Both the position numbers and the translations under genes were made by a program. DNA of 64,000 nt from Domibacillus aminovorans (GTDB taxonomy: Bacteria; Bacillota; Bacilli; Bacillales; Domibacillaceae). The number at the start of each line of letters is the position of its first letter. Position 1 is the stretch's first letter. This document shows positions 33,337 to 45,816 of this stretch, one piece after another. The stretch covers positions 52,391 to 116,390 of the forward strand of contig NZ_LQWY01000002.1 in the NCBI RefSeq assembly GCF_001643235.1, given 5' to 3'. The notes under the pieces were generated by a model, which did no database searches, had not been told where the DNA came from, and saw only the letters and a list, made by a program, of their open reading frames with translations.

Positions 33337-34362
33337 ATGATTTTAATTGAACAGGCAAAGAAAATATTTCAAACAAAAAATGGCCCGGTTACGGCCGTTG
33401 ACGATATAAATCTTTCCATTTTAGAAGGCGAGATTTTCGGTATGATCGGCTATAGCGGCGCAGGTAAAAGTACGCTTATCCGCATGTTGAACGGCCTTGA
33501 GACACCGACGGAAGGATCTGTAACCGTTGCAGGGCGGACGGTATCAAAAATTAAAGGCAGCGAATTACGGAAAGCGCGCCAAGAAATCGGTATGATTTTT
33601 CAACACTTCAATTTACTTTGGTCTCGCACAGTGCGCGAAAATATTGCGTTTCCGCTTGAAATTGCGGGCGCGCCAAAAGCGGAACGGGACAAACGTGTGA
33701 ATGAATTGATCGAGCTTGTCGGTCTTGATGGACGCGGAGACTCCTATCCTTCGCAATTGTCAGGCGGCCAGAAGCAGCGTGTAGGTATCGCTCGGGCACT
33801 CGCAAATAACCCGAAAGTATTATTATGTGATGAAGCAACATCGGCGCTTGACCCACAGACGACGGATTCCATCTTAGAATTACTCGTCGATATTAATGAA
33901 CGCCTCGGGCTGACAATCGTGCTTATTACACATGAAATGCACGTTATCCGCAAAATTTGTCATCGTGTTGCGGTAATGGAAGCGGGTAAAATCGTTGAAA
34001 TGGGCCCGGTGCTTGATGTATTCCGCCGCCCTGAACAGTTAATTACAAAACGATTTGTCCAGCAGGTGACGGAGCCGGAAGAGTCGAAAGAAACAATCCG
34101 TCATTTAGTAGAAGCACACCCAGATGGGAAAATTGTTAAATTAACGTTCGTCGGTGTATCGGCTGAACAGCCGGTCATTACAGAAATTATTCGACGCTTT
34201 GATGTCGCGATCAACATTTTGCAAGGGAAAATTTCGCAGACGCAAAATGGTGCATACGGAACATTGTTCGTTCATTTAACCGGTAATGCTTCTGAAGTCG
34301 ACAAAGCAGTGGCGTTTTTAGATGCGCAGCAAGTAGATTCGGAGGTTATTACGTATGATTGA
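33337..34362 (+). CDS. metN: Methionine ABC transporter ATP-binding protein MetN
   Basis: 341 aa. Walker A GYSGAGKST, signature LSGGQKQRVGIARAL, Walker B VLLCDEATSALDP, plus the C-terminal NIL/ACT-like domain (about 265-341) that binds methionine and inhibits transport. AAAGGAG precedes the ATG. Controlled by the S-box just upstream. Confidence 0.96.
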   Translation: MILIEQAKKIFQTKNGPVTAVDDINLSILEGEIFGMIGYSGAGKSTLIRMLNGLETPTEGSVTVAGRTVSKIKGSELRKARQEIGMIFQHFNLLWSRTVRENIAFPLEIAGAPKAERDKRVNELIELVGLDGRGDSYPSQLSGGQKQRVGIARALANNPKVLLCDEATSALDPQTTDSILELLVDINERLGLTIVLITHEMHVIRKICHRVAVMEAGKIVEMGPVLDVFRRPEQLITKRFVQQVTEPEESKETIRHLVEAHPDGKIVKLTFVGVSAEQPVITEIIRRFDVAINILQGKISQTQNGAYGTLFVHLTGNASEVDKAVAFLDAQQVDSEVITYD

Positions 34363-35023
34363 ACAATGGTTTCCAAATGTAGACTGGGAAAAAATGTGGG
34401 AAGCGACACTTCAGACGCTTTATATGACGAGTATTTCTGTCGTTATCACATTCGTTCTCGGCCTTTTGCTCGGCTTATTGCTCTTTTTAACATCGAAAGG
34501 ACAGCTGTGGGAAAATAAAGCGGTCTATGGCATCACGGCGGTTATTGTCAATGTCTTCCGCTCAATTCCATTTATCATTTTAATCGTCCTGCTCATTCCG
34601 TTTACGAAAGCGATTATCGGCACGATTATCGGTGAAAATGCGGCGTTGCCGGCACTTATTATCGGAGCGGCCCCATTTTATGCACGTATGGTTGAAATTG
34701 CGCTGCGTGAAATTGATAAAGGTGTGATTGAAGCGGCAAGAGCAATGGGGGCATCCACAAGTACGATTATTCGAAAAGTGCTCATCCCAGAATCGTTGCC
34801 AGCACTCGTTTCAGGACTCACCGTCACAGCGATTGCCCTTGTGGGTTACACAGCGATGGCGGGTGTCATTGGGGCAGGAGGACTAGGAAATCTCGCCTTT
34901 TTAGACGGATTTCAGCGCAGCCGTAATGATGTGACACTGATGGCGACAATCGTTATACTCATTATTGTGTTTATCATTCAGTTTATCGGGGACACGTTCA
35001 CACGAAAACTGGATAAACGATAA
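34355..35023 (+). CDS. metP: Methionine ABC transporter permease MetP (MetI)
   Basis: 222 aa, five membrane helices. The EAA loop is EAARAMGASTSTIIRKVLIPESLP. ATG overlaps the end of metN by 8 nt. Forms the MetNP core of the D/L-methionine importer. Confidence 0.95.
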   Translation: MIEQWFPNVDWEKMWEATLQTLYMTSISVVITFVLGLLLGLLLFLTSKGQLWENKAVYGITAVIVNVFRSIPFIILIVLLIPFTKAIIGTIIGENAALPALIIGAAPFYARMVEIALREIDKGVIEAARAMGASTSTIIRKVLIPESLPALVSGLTVTAIALVGYTAMAGVIGAGGLGNLAFLDGFQRSRNDVTLMATIVILIIVFIIQFIGDTFTRKLDKR

Positions 35024-35049
35024 GATAAAATATTTTCAGGAGGAATGAC

Positions 35050-35904
35050 ATGATGAAAAAATGGCTTCTCGGGTTTTTAACAGCCGCGATCGTGCTTGCT
35101 TTGGCAGCATGCGGAGGTGGGGAAGAATCAACAGATAAAGAAAAAGCAGATTCTGGTACATCAGAAGAGGACAAAACAATTGTTGTAGCGGCAAGTCCCG
35201 TACCTCATACAGCTATTTTAGAAGAGGCAAAAGCTGCATTAAAGGAAAAAGGATATACACTTGAAGTAGAAACATTTCAAGACTACGTTTTGCCGAATAA
35301 AGTGTTAGATGAAGGAGAAGTGGATGCGAACTACTTCCAACACGTACCTTACCTTGAAGCTCAAAAAAAAGAACATGGCTATGATTTTGTGAACGCTGGG
35401 GGTATCCATGTTGAACCTATTGGCGTTTATTCGAAAAAATACAAAAGTTTAAAAGAACTTCCAGATGGAGCGAAAATTATTTTAAGTTCATCTGTTGCGG
35501 ATCATGGACGTCTTTTGGCCCTTTTTGAAGAAGCAGGATTAATTACATTGAAAGACGGTGTCGTGAAAGAATCAGCCACACTCGATGATATTGCTGAAAA
35601 CAAAAAGAATTTGAAATTCGACTATGATTATGAACCTGCTTTGCTTCCACAAATTTATAATAACGATGAAGGTGATGCCGTCATGATTAACTCAAACTAT
35701 GCGGTAGATGCCGGCTTGAACCCACTCGAAGATGCAATTGCTCTTGAAGGAAAAGACTCACCATACGCAAATATTATCGCTGTACGTGCCGGCGATGAAG
35801 ACAAAGAAAAAATTAAAGCACTTGTTGATGTTCTTCACTCTCAAGAAATTGAAGACTTTATGTTGGAAGAGTGGGGCGGGGCATTCGTACCGGTCAACAA
35901 ATAA
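35050..35904 (+). CDS. metQ: Methionine-binding lipoprotein MetQ
   Basis: 284 aa. Signal peptide and lipobox LALAACGGG, then the NlpA domain: VVAASPVPHTAILEEAK, NYFQHVPYLEAQKKEHG, IHVEPIGVYSKK and VMINSNYAVDAGLNP. Methionine or methionine sulfoxide receptor. Two ATGs follow AGGAGG; the first is used. Confidence 0.96.
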   Translation: MMKKWLLGFLTAAIVLALAACGGGEESTDKEKADSGTSEEDKTIVVAASPVPHTAILEEAKAALKEKGYTLEVETFQDYVLPNKVLDEGEVDANYFQHVPYLEAQKKEHGYDFVNAGGIHVEPIGVYSKKYKSLKELPDGAKIILSSSVADHGRLLALFEEAGLITLKDGVVKESATLDDIAENKKNLKFDYDYEPALLPQIYNNDEGDAVMINSNYAVDAGLNPLEDAIALEGKDSPYANIIAVRAGDEDKEKIKALVDVLHSQEIEDFMLEEWGGAFVPVNK

Positions 35905-35912
35905 AACGTTAG

Positions 35913-35945
35913 AAACGCCTGGCTGTGAGTCAGGCGTTTTTTATG
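35913..35945 (+). terminator. Terminator of metNPQ
   Basis: AAACGCCTG pairs with CAGGCGTTT, 9-nt loop, then TTTTTAT. Confidence 0.88.
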
Positions 35946-35947
35946 CT

Positions 35948-36227
35948 AAATTTTCAAATAATTGTGAATTCAAGAGGATATCGTTTATATTTTGCGAATG
36001 AGGAAATATAGAAGAGTATGCTGGACCTCACAACATGTGAGAGAGACTGAGCCGGGCTCACGGCTTTTGCGTGTCTTACCTGCACACTGCTATTATGAAT
36101 ACCGGAGGAACATTTGGTGCGGAGTGGAATTACTCTAAGCTAGATCACTTTTTGCTCATATAAATGAGCGGAGCATGCCTCCCAAAAAAACGAAAAGGAT
36201 TGATTCCCTATTAGTAACTCACTGAAT
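35948..36227. other. Gene-free stretch between metQ and the small frame
   Basis: No convincing gene. Seen: a hairpin GCTCAT-ATAA-ATGAGC near 36155-36170 and a short open run at about 36096 reading MNTGGTFGAEWNYSKLDHFL before a stop. In B. subtilis yurZ occupies this interval; it is not here. The whole tract may be degraded coding DNA. Confidence 0.4.
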
Positions 36228-36407
36228 ATGAAGTACACAGAAGGCATGGAAAAAGCAATGCATGCATCCCACGGCGTAGGCTACGCAGTGTACAGTCAGA
36301 AGCATGAAGTGAGAATTGACGTCGAGCAGCAGCGTGAAGAAGAATATCTTACAAGCAGACGCATCGTTGCCGATTTTAACAGCAAACTTACCAATCACTT
36401 ATCATAA
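36228..36407 (+). CDS. Possible 59-aa protein of unknown function
   Basis: The frame begins MKYTEGMEKAMHASHGVGYA and ends RRIVADFNSKLTNHLS. A T-rich hairpin directly follows, which favours a gene end. But no clear Shine-Dalgarno precedes the ATG, so it could be the 3' remnant of a longer gene. Composition is soluble, helical, with Glu/Arg repeats. No family recognised. Confidence 0.4.
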   Translation: MKYTEGMEKAMHASHGVGYAVYSQKHEVRIDVEQQREEEYLTSRRIVADFNSKLTNHLS

Positions 36408-36420
36408 CCACATGGAGAGA

Positions 36421-36448
36421 AGCCGGTGTAAAAAGCCGGTTTTTTTCA
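36421..36448 (+). terminator. Terminator before the suf operon
   Basis: AGCCGG pairs with CCGGTT (one G-T) across TGTAAAAAG, then TTTTTTC. Confidence 0.65.
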
Positions 36449-36582
36449 ATTTATTTGAGAATACTATTTATAAGCAATATCAACTGTTGAATATAAATGC
36501 GATTTGTTATAAGATTGTAATGAGAATAAAATGAGAATAGAAACAATCGGTTATTAAAGCCGATGAATACGGAGGGTAAATC

Positions 36583-37359
36583 ATGTCACAATCAACGTTA
36601 ACAGTTAAAGATCTTCACGTCTCAATTGACGGGAAAGAAATTTTAAAAGGTGTGAACCTAGAAATTAAAGGCGGAGAATTCCACGCGGTTATGGGACCGA
36701 ATGGAACGGGTAAATCTACTCTTTCATCTGCGATTATGGGTCATCCTAAATATGAAGTTACACAAGGAACGATTACGCTAGACGGTGAAGACGTTCTTGA
36801 AATGGAAGTAGATGAGCGCGCACGTGCGGGTCTATTCCTAGGCATGCAATACCCGAGCGAAATTACAGGAGTAACGAATGCCGAATTCCTTCGCTCAGCT
36901 GTGAATGCGCGACGCGAAGAAGGCGATGAAATTTCATTGATGAAATTTATTCGTCAGATGGATAGCAACATGGATGTGCTTGAAATGGATCAAGATATGG
37001 CACAGCGTTATTTAAACGAAGGTTTCTCCGGCGGTGAGAAAAAACGCAATGAAATTCTTCAATTGATGACAATTAAACCGAAAATCGCGATTCTCGATGA
37101 AATTGACTCCGGTCTTGATATTGATGCTTTGAAAGTTGTTTCAAAAGGGATTAACCAAATGCGCGATGAGAGCTTTGGCTGCCTGATTATTACTCATTAC
37201 CAGCGTCTGCTTGATTACATCACGCCTGACCATGTTCATGTTATGATGCAAGGCCGTGTCGTTAAGTCCGGTGGACCGGAACTGGCGCAGCGCCTCGAAG
37301 CAGAAGGATATGACTGGATTAAACAGGAACTTGGCATCGAAGACGAAACGGTACAGTAA
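36583..37359 (+). CDS. sufC: SufC, Fe-S assembly ATPase
   Basis: 258 aa. Walker A GPNGTGKST, signature FSGGEKKRNEILQ, Walker B IAILDEIDSGLDID. Soluble ABC ATPase that works with SufB and SufD as a scaffold complex. First gene of sufCDSUB; ATG after GGAGGG. Confidence 0.97.
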   Translation: MSQSTLTVKDLHVSIDGKEILKGVNLEIKGGEFHAVMGPNGTGKSTLSSAIMGHPKYEVTQGTITLDGEDVLEMEVDERARAGLFLGMQYPSEITGVTNAEFLRSAVNARREEGDEISLMKFIRQMDSNMDVLEMDQDMAQRYLNEGFSGGEKKRNEILQLMTIKPKIAILDEIDSGLDIDALKVVSKGINQMRDESFGCLIITHYQRLLDYITPDHVHVMMQGRVVKSGGPELAQRLEAEGYDWIKQELGIEDETVQ

Positions 37360-37382
37360 TCGGAAGGGGCAGGAGGATAATT

Positions 37383-40343
<2,961 letters not shown>

Positions 40344-40364
40344 AATTGACAGGAGGAATGCAAC

Positions 40365-41762
40365 ATGGCAAAAAAAGCCCCTGAAATTGGTGATTACAAG
40401 TATGGTTTCCATGACCGTGACGTATCACTATTCCGTTCAGAACGTGGTTTGACGCCGGAAATTGTGAAAGAAATTTCAAAAATGAAAGAAGAACCAGAGT
40501 GGATGCTTGATTTCCGTTTGAAATCACTGGACCATTTTTATAAAATGCCAATGCCTCAATGGGGCGGCGATATGTCCTCTTTGAATTTTGATGAAATTAC
40601 GTACTATGTAAAGCCATCTGAAAAATCAGAGCGTTCATGGGATGAAGTACCGGAAGAAATCAAGCAAACGTTTGATAAACTTGGTATTCCAGAAGCAGAG
40701 CAAAAATATCTTGCTGGTGTATCTGCTCAGTACGAATCAGAAGTTGTGTACCACAACATGAAAGAAGAGCTAGAAGACATGGGTATCGTCTTTAAAGACA
40801 CAGATTCTGCTTTGAAAGAAAACGAAGATATTTTCCGCAAGTACTGGGCGAAGCTTATTCCGCCGACAGATAATAAGTTCGCAGCGTTAAACTCCGCTGT
40901 TTGGTCAGGTGGTTCTTTCATTTACGTACCACCTGGTATAAAAATGGATACGCCACTTCAAGCGTACTTCCGCATTAACTCAGAAAACATGGGTCAGTTC
41001 GAACGGACGCTCATTATTGTTGATAAAGAAGCAAGCGTGCATTACGTAGAAGGATGTACGGCACCGGTTTATACAACGAACTCACTTCACTCGGCTGTCG
41101 TTGAAATTTTCGTTGAAGCGGGCGGATACTGTCGATATACGACAATTCAAAACTGGGCAAACAATGTGTATAACCTTGTAACAAAACGTGCGATATGTGA
41201 AGCAAATGCGACAATGGAATGGGTCGATGGCAACATTGGATCAAAATTAACGATGAAATATCCAGCTGTTATTTTAAAAGGTGAAGGTGCGCGCGGCATG
41301 ACATTATCCATTGCCCTAGCCGGTAAAGGACAGCATCAAGATGCCGGTGCAAAAATGACTCATTTAGCACCAAATACATCATCAACGATCGTATCAAAAT
41401 CTATCTCGAAACAAGGCGGTAAAGTAACATACCGTGGAATCGTTCACTTCGGACGTAAAGCGGATGGGGCACGTTCAAATATCGAGTGTGATACGTTGAT
41501 CCTGGATAACAAATCAACATCTGATACTATTCCATATAACGAAATTTTGAACGATAACATTTCACTTGAGCACGAAGCGAAAGTGTCAAAAGTATCCGAA
41601 GAGCAGCTATTCTACTTGATGAGCCGCGGTATTTCACAAGAAGAAGCAACTGAAATGATCGTAATGGGCTTCATCGAGCCGTTCACAAAAGAACTGCCAA
41701 TGGAATATGCCGTTGAAATGAACCGTCTGATCAAATTTGAAATGGAAGGGTCAATAGGATAA
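40365..41762 (+). CDS. sufB: SufB, Fe-S scaffold (3' end supplied by a prophage)
   Basis: 465 aa. SufB signatures: [34 protein letters not shown], and [20 protein letters not shown]. The last codons (FEMEGSIG) use different synonymous bases from a second copy of the same end at 59295-59324, and the native sufB terminator is found there, not here. So this gene's 3' tail comes from attL of an integrated phage. The protein sequence is unchanged. Confidence 0.97.
   Translation: MAKKAPEIGDYKYGFHDRDVSLFRSERGLTPEIVKEISKMKEEPEWMLDFRLKSLDHFYKMPMPQWGGDMSSLNFDEITYYVKPSEKSERSWDEVPEEIKQTFDKLGIPEAEQKYLAGVSAQYESEVVYHNMKEELEDMGIVFKDTDSALKENEDIFRKYWAKLIPPTDNKFAALNSAVWSGGSFIYVPPGIKMDTPLQAYFRINSENMGQFERTLIIVDKEASVHYVEGCTAPVYTTNSLHSAVVEIFVEAGGYCRYTTIQNWANNVYNLVTKRAICEANATMEWVDGNIGSKLTMKYPAVILKGEGARGMTLSIALAGKGQHQDAGAKMTHLAPNTSSTIVSKSISKQGGKVTYRGIVHFGRKADGARSNIECDTLILDNKSTSDTIPYNEILNDNISLEHEAKVSKVSEEQLFYLMSRGISQEEATEMIVMGFIEPFTKELPMEYAVEMNRLIKFEMEGSIG
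41733..41758 (+). other. attL core in the sufB 3' end
   Basis: The 26-base stretch encoding KFEMEGSIG matches 59299-59324 on the other strand with only three differences, each at a wobble position. The crossover lies within or before this core. Downstream bases are phage P' arm. Confidence 0.8.
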
Positions 41763-41823
41763 CCCCGAAAAACCCTTTATATATCAAGGTTTTAAAAGAA
41801 GACGAACATCGATAAGATAGCCG

Positions 41824-41842
41824 CGTACCAAGAATGTACCAA
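41824..41842 (+). repeat. Integrase arm-type repeat, P' side
   Basis: CGTACCAAGAATGTACCAA, itself two GTACCAA units, 66 bases past the att core. It recurs exactly at 59430-59448 on the minus strand. In a rebuilt attP both copies point the same way on either side of the core, as Int arm sites do. Confidence 0.75.
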
Positions 41843-41859
41843 GTCTGGTGAGACTACTA

Positions 41860-42228
41860 TCATTCAAGTACATGAGCGGCGAACTTATCGAGTTCGTCTT
41901 TTTCTATTTTCTCGGTGATGTGTAAATAATCAGCGGTTGTCGTAATTTTTTCATGACCAAGACGTGCAGCTACATATTTCAATGATGCGCCTGATTCAAG
42001 CAGCAGGACTGCGTGTGTATGACGGAAGACGTGCGTGCCTCTATATTCAACGCCAGCTTTATTACATAATTGAACCAGTGTCTCACGAATAACGGAAGGT
42101 ACATAGTAATTGCCACTTGTTTGCTGGATAACCAAGTTGTCTGGGTTTTTTATCATTTTCCGACAGAAGACTCCCTCTTCAATCGTGTGAAGGGCGAAGC
42201 CCAATGATAAGGGGGAGATGAATGTCGG
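41860..42228 (-). pseudogene. Phage tyrosine integrase, C-terminal fragment
   Basis: About 115-120 residues. Catalytic residues of the C-terminal domain are visible: GTHVFRHTHAVLLLESGAS (HxxR), YVAARLGHEKITTTADYLH (His and nucleophile Tyr). The N-terminal arm and core-binding domains are missing: the frame runs into the left end of the IS element. It reads toward attL, the normal prophage arrangement. It cannot act as an integrase. Confidence 0.88.
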
Positions 42229-42314
42229 TTAGGCGATAGCCTAAAGGTATTTCTTGTCAATCATTTTCGAATGAAATATAATCAGTCTTAATAAACATAA
42301 GGACTGTTATAACA

Positions 42315-42713
42315 ATGAAATTAGACAGTAACAATCATTCAGTGTTCTTGTTGCATTATCATCTTGTGTTGATCGTAAAATATAGAAGAAGTGTCATAGA
42401 CGACAACATTTCAGACTATGCAAAAGGCAAGTTTGTATCGTTAGGTAAGAAATACAATATCTCTTTGTTGGAGTGGAATCACGATGAAGACCATATTCAC
42501 ATTCTTTTCAAGGCACACCCGAATACAGAATTATCAAAGTTCATCAACGCCTACAAAAGTGCAAGTTCTCGACTGATTAAAAAAGATTTTCCACAAGTGA
42601 GAAAAAGGCTATGGAAAGAAATGTTTTGGTCAAGAAGTTTCTGCTTGCTGACAACAGGCGGTTCTCCTATTGATGTCGTCAGAAAATATATTGAAAATCA
42701 AGGTATAAAGTGA
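42315..42713 (+). CDS. tnpA: TnpA, Y1 HUH transposase (IS200 type)
   Basis: 132 aa, normal length. HUH motif EDHIHILF (His60, His62) and catalytic Tyr125 in VVRKYIENQG. It cuts and joins single-stranded element ends during replication. Ends 11 nt before tnpB. All key residues are present, so it may be active. Confidence 0.95.
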   Translation: MKLDSNNHSVFLLHYHLVLIVKYRRSVIDDNISDYAKGKFVSLGKKYNISLLEWNHDEDHIHILFKAHPNTELSKFINAYKSASSRLIKKDFPQVRKRLWKEMFWSRSFCLLTTGGSPIDVVRKYIENQGIK

Positions 42714-42724
42714 GGTGAAAAGCA

Positions 42725-43870
42725 ATGCTAGTCAACAAAGCATACAAGTTCCGCATCTATCCAAACAAAGAACAAGAAATTCTCATTGCGAAAACGATTG
42801 GTTGTTCACGATTCATCTTCAATCATTTTCTTGCAAAATGGAATGACGCATACAAAGAAACAGGAATAGGATTGTCTTATGGTTCTTGTTCTGCTGAACT
42901 ACCTTCCCTTAAAAAAGAGCTAGAGTGGTTGAAAGAAGTAGACAGCATTGCGATTCAATCCTCATTGAAAAATCTTGCTGATTCGTACTCTCGCTTTTTC
43001 AAGAAACAAAACAACGCACCACGTTTCAAGTCTAAAAAGAACAACGTCCAGTCTTATACGACGAAACAGACAAACCGGAATATAGCTGTTTTGGATAAGC
43101 ATATTAAATTGCCCAAACTTGGACTTGTTCGCTTTGCAAAATCAAGAGAAGTTGAAGGTCGTATTCTAAATGCGACTGTTCGACGCAATCCAAGTGGTAA
43201 GTATTTTGTCTCTATCCTTGTCGAAACAGAAGTTGAAGAGAAACCAAAAACAGGTTCATCCGTTGGTATGGATGTTGGATTGAAAGATTTTTCCATTCTT
43301 TCAGACGGAACAGTATATAAGAATCCGAAGTTTTTCCGTTCACTTGAAAAGAAATTGGCGAAAGAGCAACGTATTCTTTCACGTAGAAAAGAAATGGCCA
43401 TCAAGCAGAAGCGTAAGCTGTCTGAATCAAAGAATTATCAAAAACAACGCATAAAAGTAGTTCGTATTCATGAACGAATGGTCAACTCACGCACCGACTA
43501 CTTGCACAAAATCAGTACCGAGATCATTAAAAACCACGATGTAATCGGCATTGAAGATTTGCAGGTGTCGAATATGTTAAAGAATCACAAGTTAGCAAAA
43601 GCGATCAGTGAAGTATCCTGGTCGCAATTTAGAACGATGCTTGAGTACAAAGCAAAATGGTACGGAAAACAGGTTGTTGTGGTCGGAAAAACATTCGCCT
43701 CAAGTCAGCTTTGTTCGATTTGTGGATACAAAAACAAAGACGTTAAAAATCTCAATTTGCGTGAATGGGATTGTCCAGAATGTCAGACTCATCATGATAG
43801 AGATATTAACGCAGGACAAAATCTTAAAAATGAAGCATTAAGACTTCTAACCGCAGGAACTACGGGGTAG
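42725..43870 (+). CDS. tnpB: TnpB, RNA-guided RuvC nuclease
   Basis: 381 aa. RuvC triad: Asp183 in [10 protein letters not shown], Glu277 in [11 protein letters not shown], Asp360 in [12 protein letters not shown]. Zinc finger Cys330, Cys333, Cys350, Cys353 ([16 protein letters not shown]). TnpB uses RNA from the element's right end to cut sites matching the adjacent flank, which favours element retention. The frame is complete; it stops at TAG four codons earlier than the partial copy 2 relative would suggest (TTG-stop here, TAGIA-stop there). Confidence 0.95.
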   Translation: MLVNKAYKFRIYPNKEQEILIAKTIGCSRFIFNHFLAKWNDAYKETGIGLSYGSCSAELPSLKKELEWLKEVDSIAIQSSLKNLADSYSRFFKKQNNAPRFKSKKNNVQSYTTKQTNRNIAVLDKHIKLPKLGLVRFAKSREVEGRILNATVRRNPSGKYFVSILVETEVEEKPKTGSSVGMDVGLKDFSILSDGTVYKNPKFFRSLEKKLAKEQRILSRRKEMAIKQKRKLSESKNYQKQRIKVVRIHERMVNSRTDYLHKISTEIIKNHDVIGIEDLQVSNMLKNHKLAKAISEVSWSQFRTMLEYKAKWYGKQVVVVGKTFASSQLCSICGYKNKDVKNLNLREWDCPECQTHHDRDINAGQNLKNEALRLLTAGTTG

Positions 43871-43959
43871 CCTAATCAATAACTGACGGATACGTTGGTG
43901 ATCTTAGGAATCCCCCACTTCAAGCAACTCGTAAGAGTTCTAAGTGGCGGGTGGTTCAA
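43800..43959 (+). ncRNA. Probable omega RNA (reRNA) of copy 1
   Basis: By family knowledge the guide scaffold runs from the tnpB 3' end through the right-end hairpins to the element edge, with the guide taken from the flank. Here it would include CCACTT..AAGTGG and end at 43959; the guide would start GTTACTTTTCTTTATATTGA. The 5' limit is arbitrary. Confidence 0.45.
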
Positions 43960-44028
43960 GTTACTTTTCTTTATATTGAGTCTAAAATCTCGGACTAAAA
44001 ACTTGGAGGGTGGACGAAAACAATTAAG

Positions 44029-45816
44029 ATGAAAAATAGAATAGTAAAAAACGTGACGTTATTTTATTTTTTTATTGCGATCATTTTTACGTTAGTGATA
44101 CATCTACTTGTACCTTTAGTAAGTCATGCAGCCGAGCTTTCAAAACCTATTGTATTAGGACCGCATTATGATGTTTTTCGTGATCCTTCCAATGATATCA
44201 AAATTGATGATATCTTATCCGATGAATATGACAAGTCCTTTGTTGCAAGTACTCAAAACTATTTGTTCTTCTGGCATACTGATGATACGATTTGGCTTAG
44301 GCTACATACTGATGAAGTAATACATGACAAGCAAGAGTCATACTGGTTAGAAGCAACAGATAAAATAGATAGTATTGAGATATTTTTGGTGAAAGAGGAC
44401 GATTCATATGAAATACAAAAAGGTGGAATTTCAAATATAAAAAGTAAAGAAATTCAATTTCGTTCTAATTTGTTTAATATAAACGATTCATCTATAAAAG
44501 AAATTTATATTAAATTAGACGGAGTACTACCATTGAATTTGATTTCTTTTCTATATACAACAAATGGATTTGTAGAAAAGATTATAGAGTATAAATTTTT
44601 AACAGGAATTTTTTATGGTTTTCTGTCTGCATTATCCATTTATAATTTATTTTTGTTTTTTTCTTTAAAAGAAAAATCTTATTTATACTATGTTTTGTAT
44701 ATGTTGAGCTTTATGTTATTTCAAGCAACTATGAATTCATTTGATATTGAATTAGCAGGCCGATTTTTACCTGAATGGTTTTTTACAAGATCTGTAGTGT
44801 TAAGCTGTAATATGTTACTTTTATTTATGATATTATTCGGAAGAGAATTTCTTGAGCTAAAAAAATATTTGCCAAGACATAATCAAATGTTAAAGGTGTC
44901 ATTATGGATAACGATCTTGTCATTTGTGGCGGTGTTTATCACTCCCGATGTGTCCATTGTCAATAATTTCACAACGATACTTGCGATTGTTGTACTTTCG
45001 TTTCTTTGGATTTCAGGATTATGCTTATTGCTAAAAGGACATAACATGGCACGCTTTTATATGGTAGGGTGGACTGTTTTACTTGGTTCCATGATTATTC
45101 AAGCATTAGGATTTTTAAGTATTGTTCCATTTCACCCGCGACTATATGAGGATGTTCCTGCAATCGGCGCTATTTTTGAAGCAATATTTTTGTCATTAGC
45201 GTTAGGGGATAAAATTAGCATTATTAAAAAAGAGCATCAAGAAATGCAACAAAAGTTAAACGAAACCCTTGAGCATAAAATAAAAGAACGAACGCAGCAA
45301 TTAGAGAAAGCAAAACTGGAGTTTGAAAATTTAGCGAATACGGATAGACTAACTCAAATACCTAATCGTGTACGATTAGATCATGTCTTGGAAGATGAGT
45401 TGAAACGTGCTCAGAATCAGGAAGTACCGCTTTCTATCATATTGTTAGATATTGATCATTTTAAGGCAGTAAATGATGAATTTGGTCATCAAGTAGGTGA
45501 TATTGTGTTAGTAGATGCAGCTAAGCTATTAAAAGATAATATTAGGGAAATGGATACGATTGGCAGATGGGGAGGCGAGGAATTTTTAGTTATTTGTCCA
45601 CAAACCACACTAGAAGATGCTTTACAGCTTTCAAAGAAACTTCGTAAAAAATTAGAAAATCATAGTTTCCCAATAGTAGAACGAAAGACGAGTAGCTTTG
45701 GAGTCACTTGTTATGCTCAAGGTGATTCATTAAATACTTTGATATCAAGATGTGATAAAGCTTTATACCATGCTAAAGATAAAGGAAGAAACTGTGTTGA
45801 ATATTTGATAAGATAA
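44029..45816 (+). CDS. 7TMR-DISM diguanylate cyclase
   Basis: 595 aa. N-terminal membrane segment (residues ~8-33), extracytoplasmic 7TMR-DISM ligand domain (~35-185), seven-helix membrane block (~190-395), a coiled coil, and a GGDEF domain with active motif GGEEF. The inhibitory I-site RxxD is present as REMD five residues before it. It should make c-di-GMP in response to an external ligand. The best Shine-Dalgarno (GGAGGG) is 18 nt before the ATG, so an ATT at 44023 or altered 5' end is possible. The IS right end lies 70 bases upstream. Confidence 0.92.
   Translation: MKNRIVKNVTLFYFFIAIIFTLVIHLLVPLVSHAAELSKPIVLGPHYDVFRDPSNDIKIDDILSDEYDKSFVASTQNYLFFWHTDDTIWLRLHTDEVIHDKQESYWLEATDKIDSIEIFLVKEDDSYEIQKGGISNIKSKEIQFRSNLFNINDSSIKEIYIKLDGVLPLNLISFLYTTNGFVEKIIEYKFLTGIFYGFLSALSIYNLFLFFSLKEKSYLYYVLYMLSFMLFQATMNSFDIELAGRFLPEWFFTRSVVLSCNMLLLFMILFGREFLELKKYLPRHNQMLKVSLWITILSFVAVFITPDVSIVNNFTTILAIVVLSFLWISGLCLLLKGHNMARFYMVGWTVLLGSMIIQALGFLSIVPFHPRLYEDVPAIGAIFEAIFLSLALGDKISIIKKEHQEMQQKLNETLEHKIKERTQQLEKAKLEFENLANTDRLTQIPNRVRLDHVLEDELKRAQNQEVPLSIILLDIDHFKAVNDEFGHQVGDIVLVDAAKLLKDNIREMDTIGRWGGEEFLVICPQTTLEDALQLSKKLRKKLENHSFPIVERKTSSFGVTCYAQGDSLNTLISRCDKALYHAKDKGRNCVEYLIR

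Larger units (their letters stand above)
42229..43959 (+). mobile_element. IS200/IS605-family element, copy 1
   Basis: Contains tnpA and tnpB on the same strand. Left end: hairpin TTAGGC-GATA-GCCTAA at 42229-42244 (the exact boundary may lie up to 25 bases further left). Right end: hairpin CCACTT..AAGTGG with inner AACTC/GAGTT at 43911-43950; the shared sequence with copy 2 stops after GGTTCAA at 43959. No target duplication is expected. Its two flanks do not belong together: integrase on the left, chromosomal DNA on the right. Confidence 0.88.

Noticed and set aside
36000..36100. Second S-box or T-box leader before the suf operon
   Set aside because: GAGAGAGACTGAG resembles part of the S-box core but the remaining conserved segments and a terminator in proper place are missing.
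41860..42228. Functional phage integrase
   Set aside because: Only the C-terminal catalytic third is present and no usable start exists; the frame runs into the IS left end.
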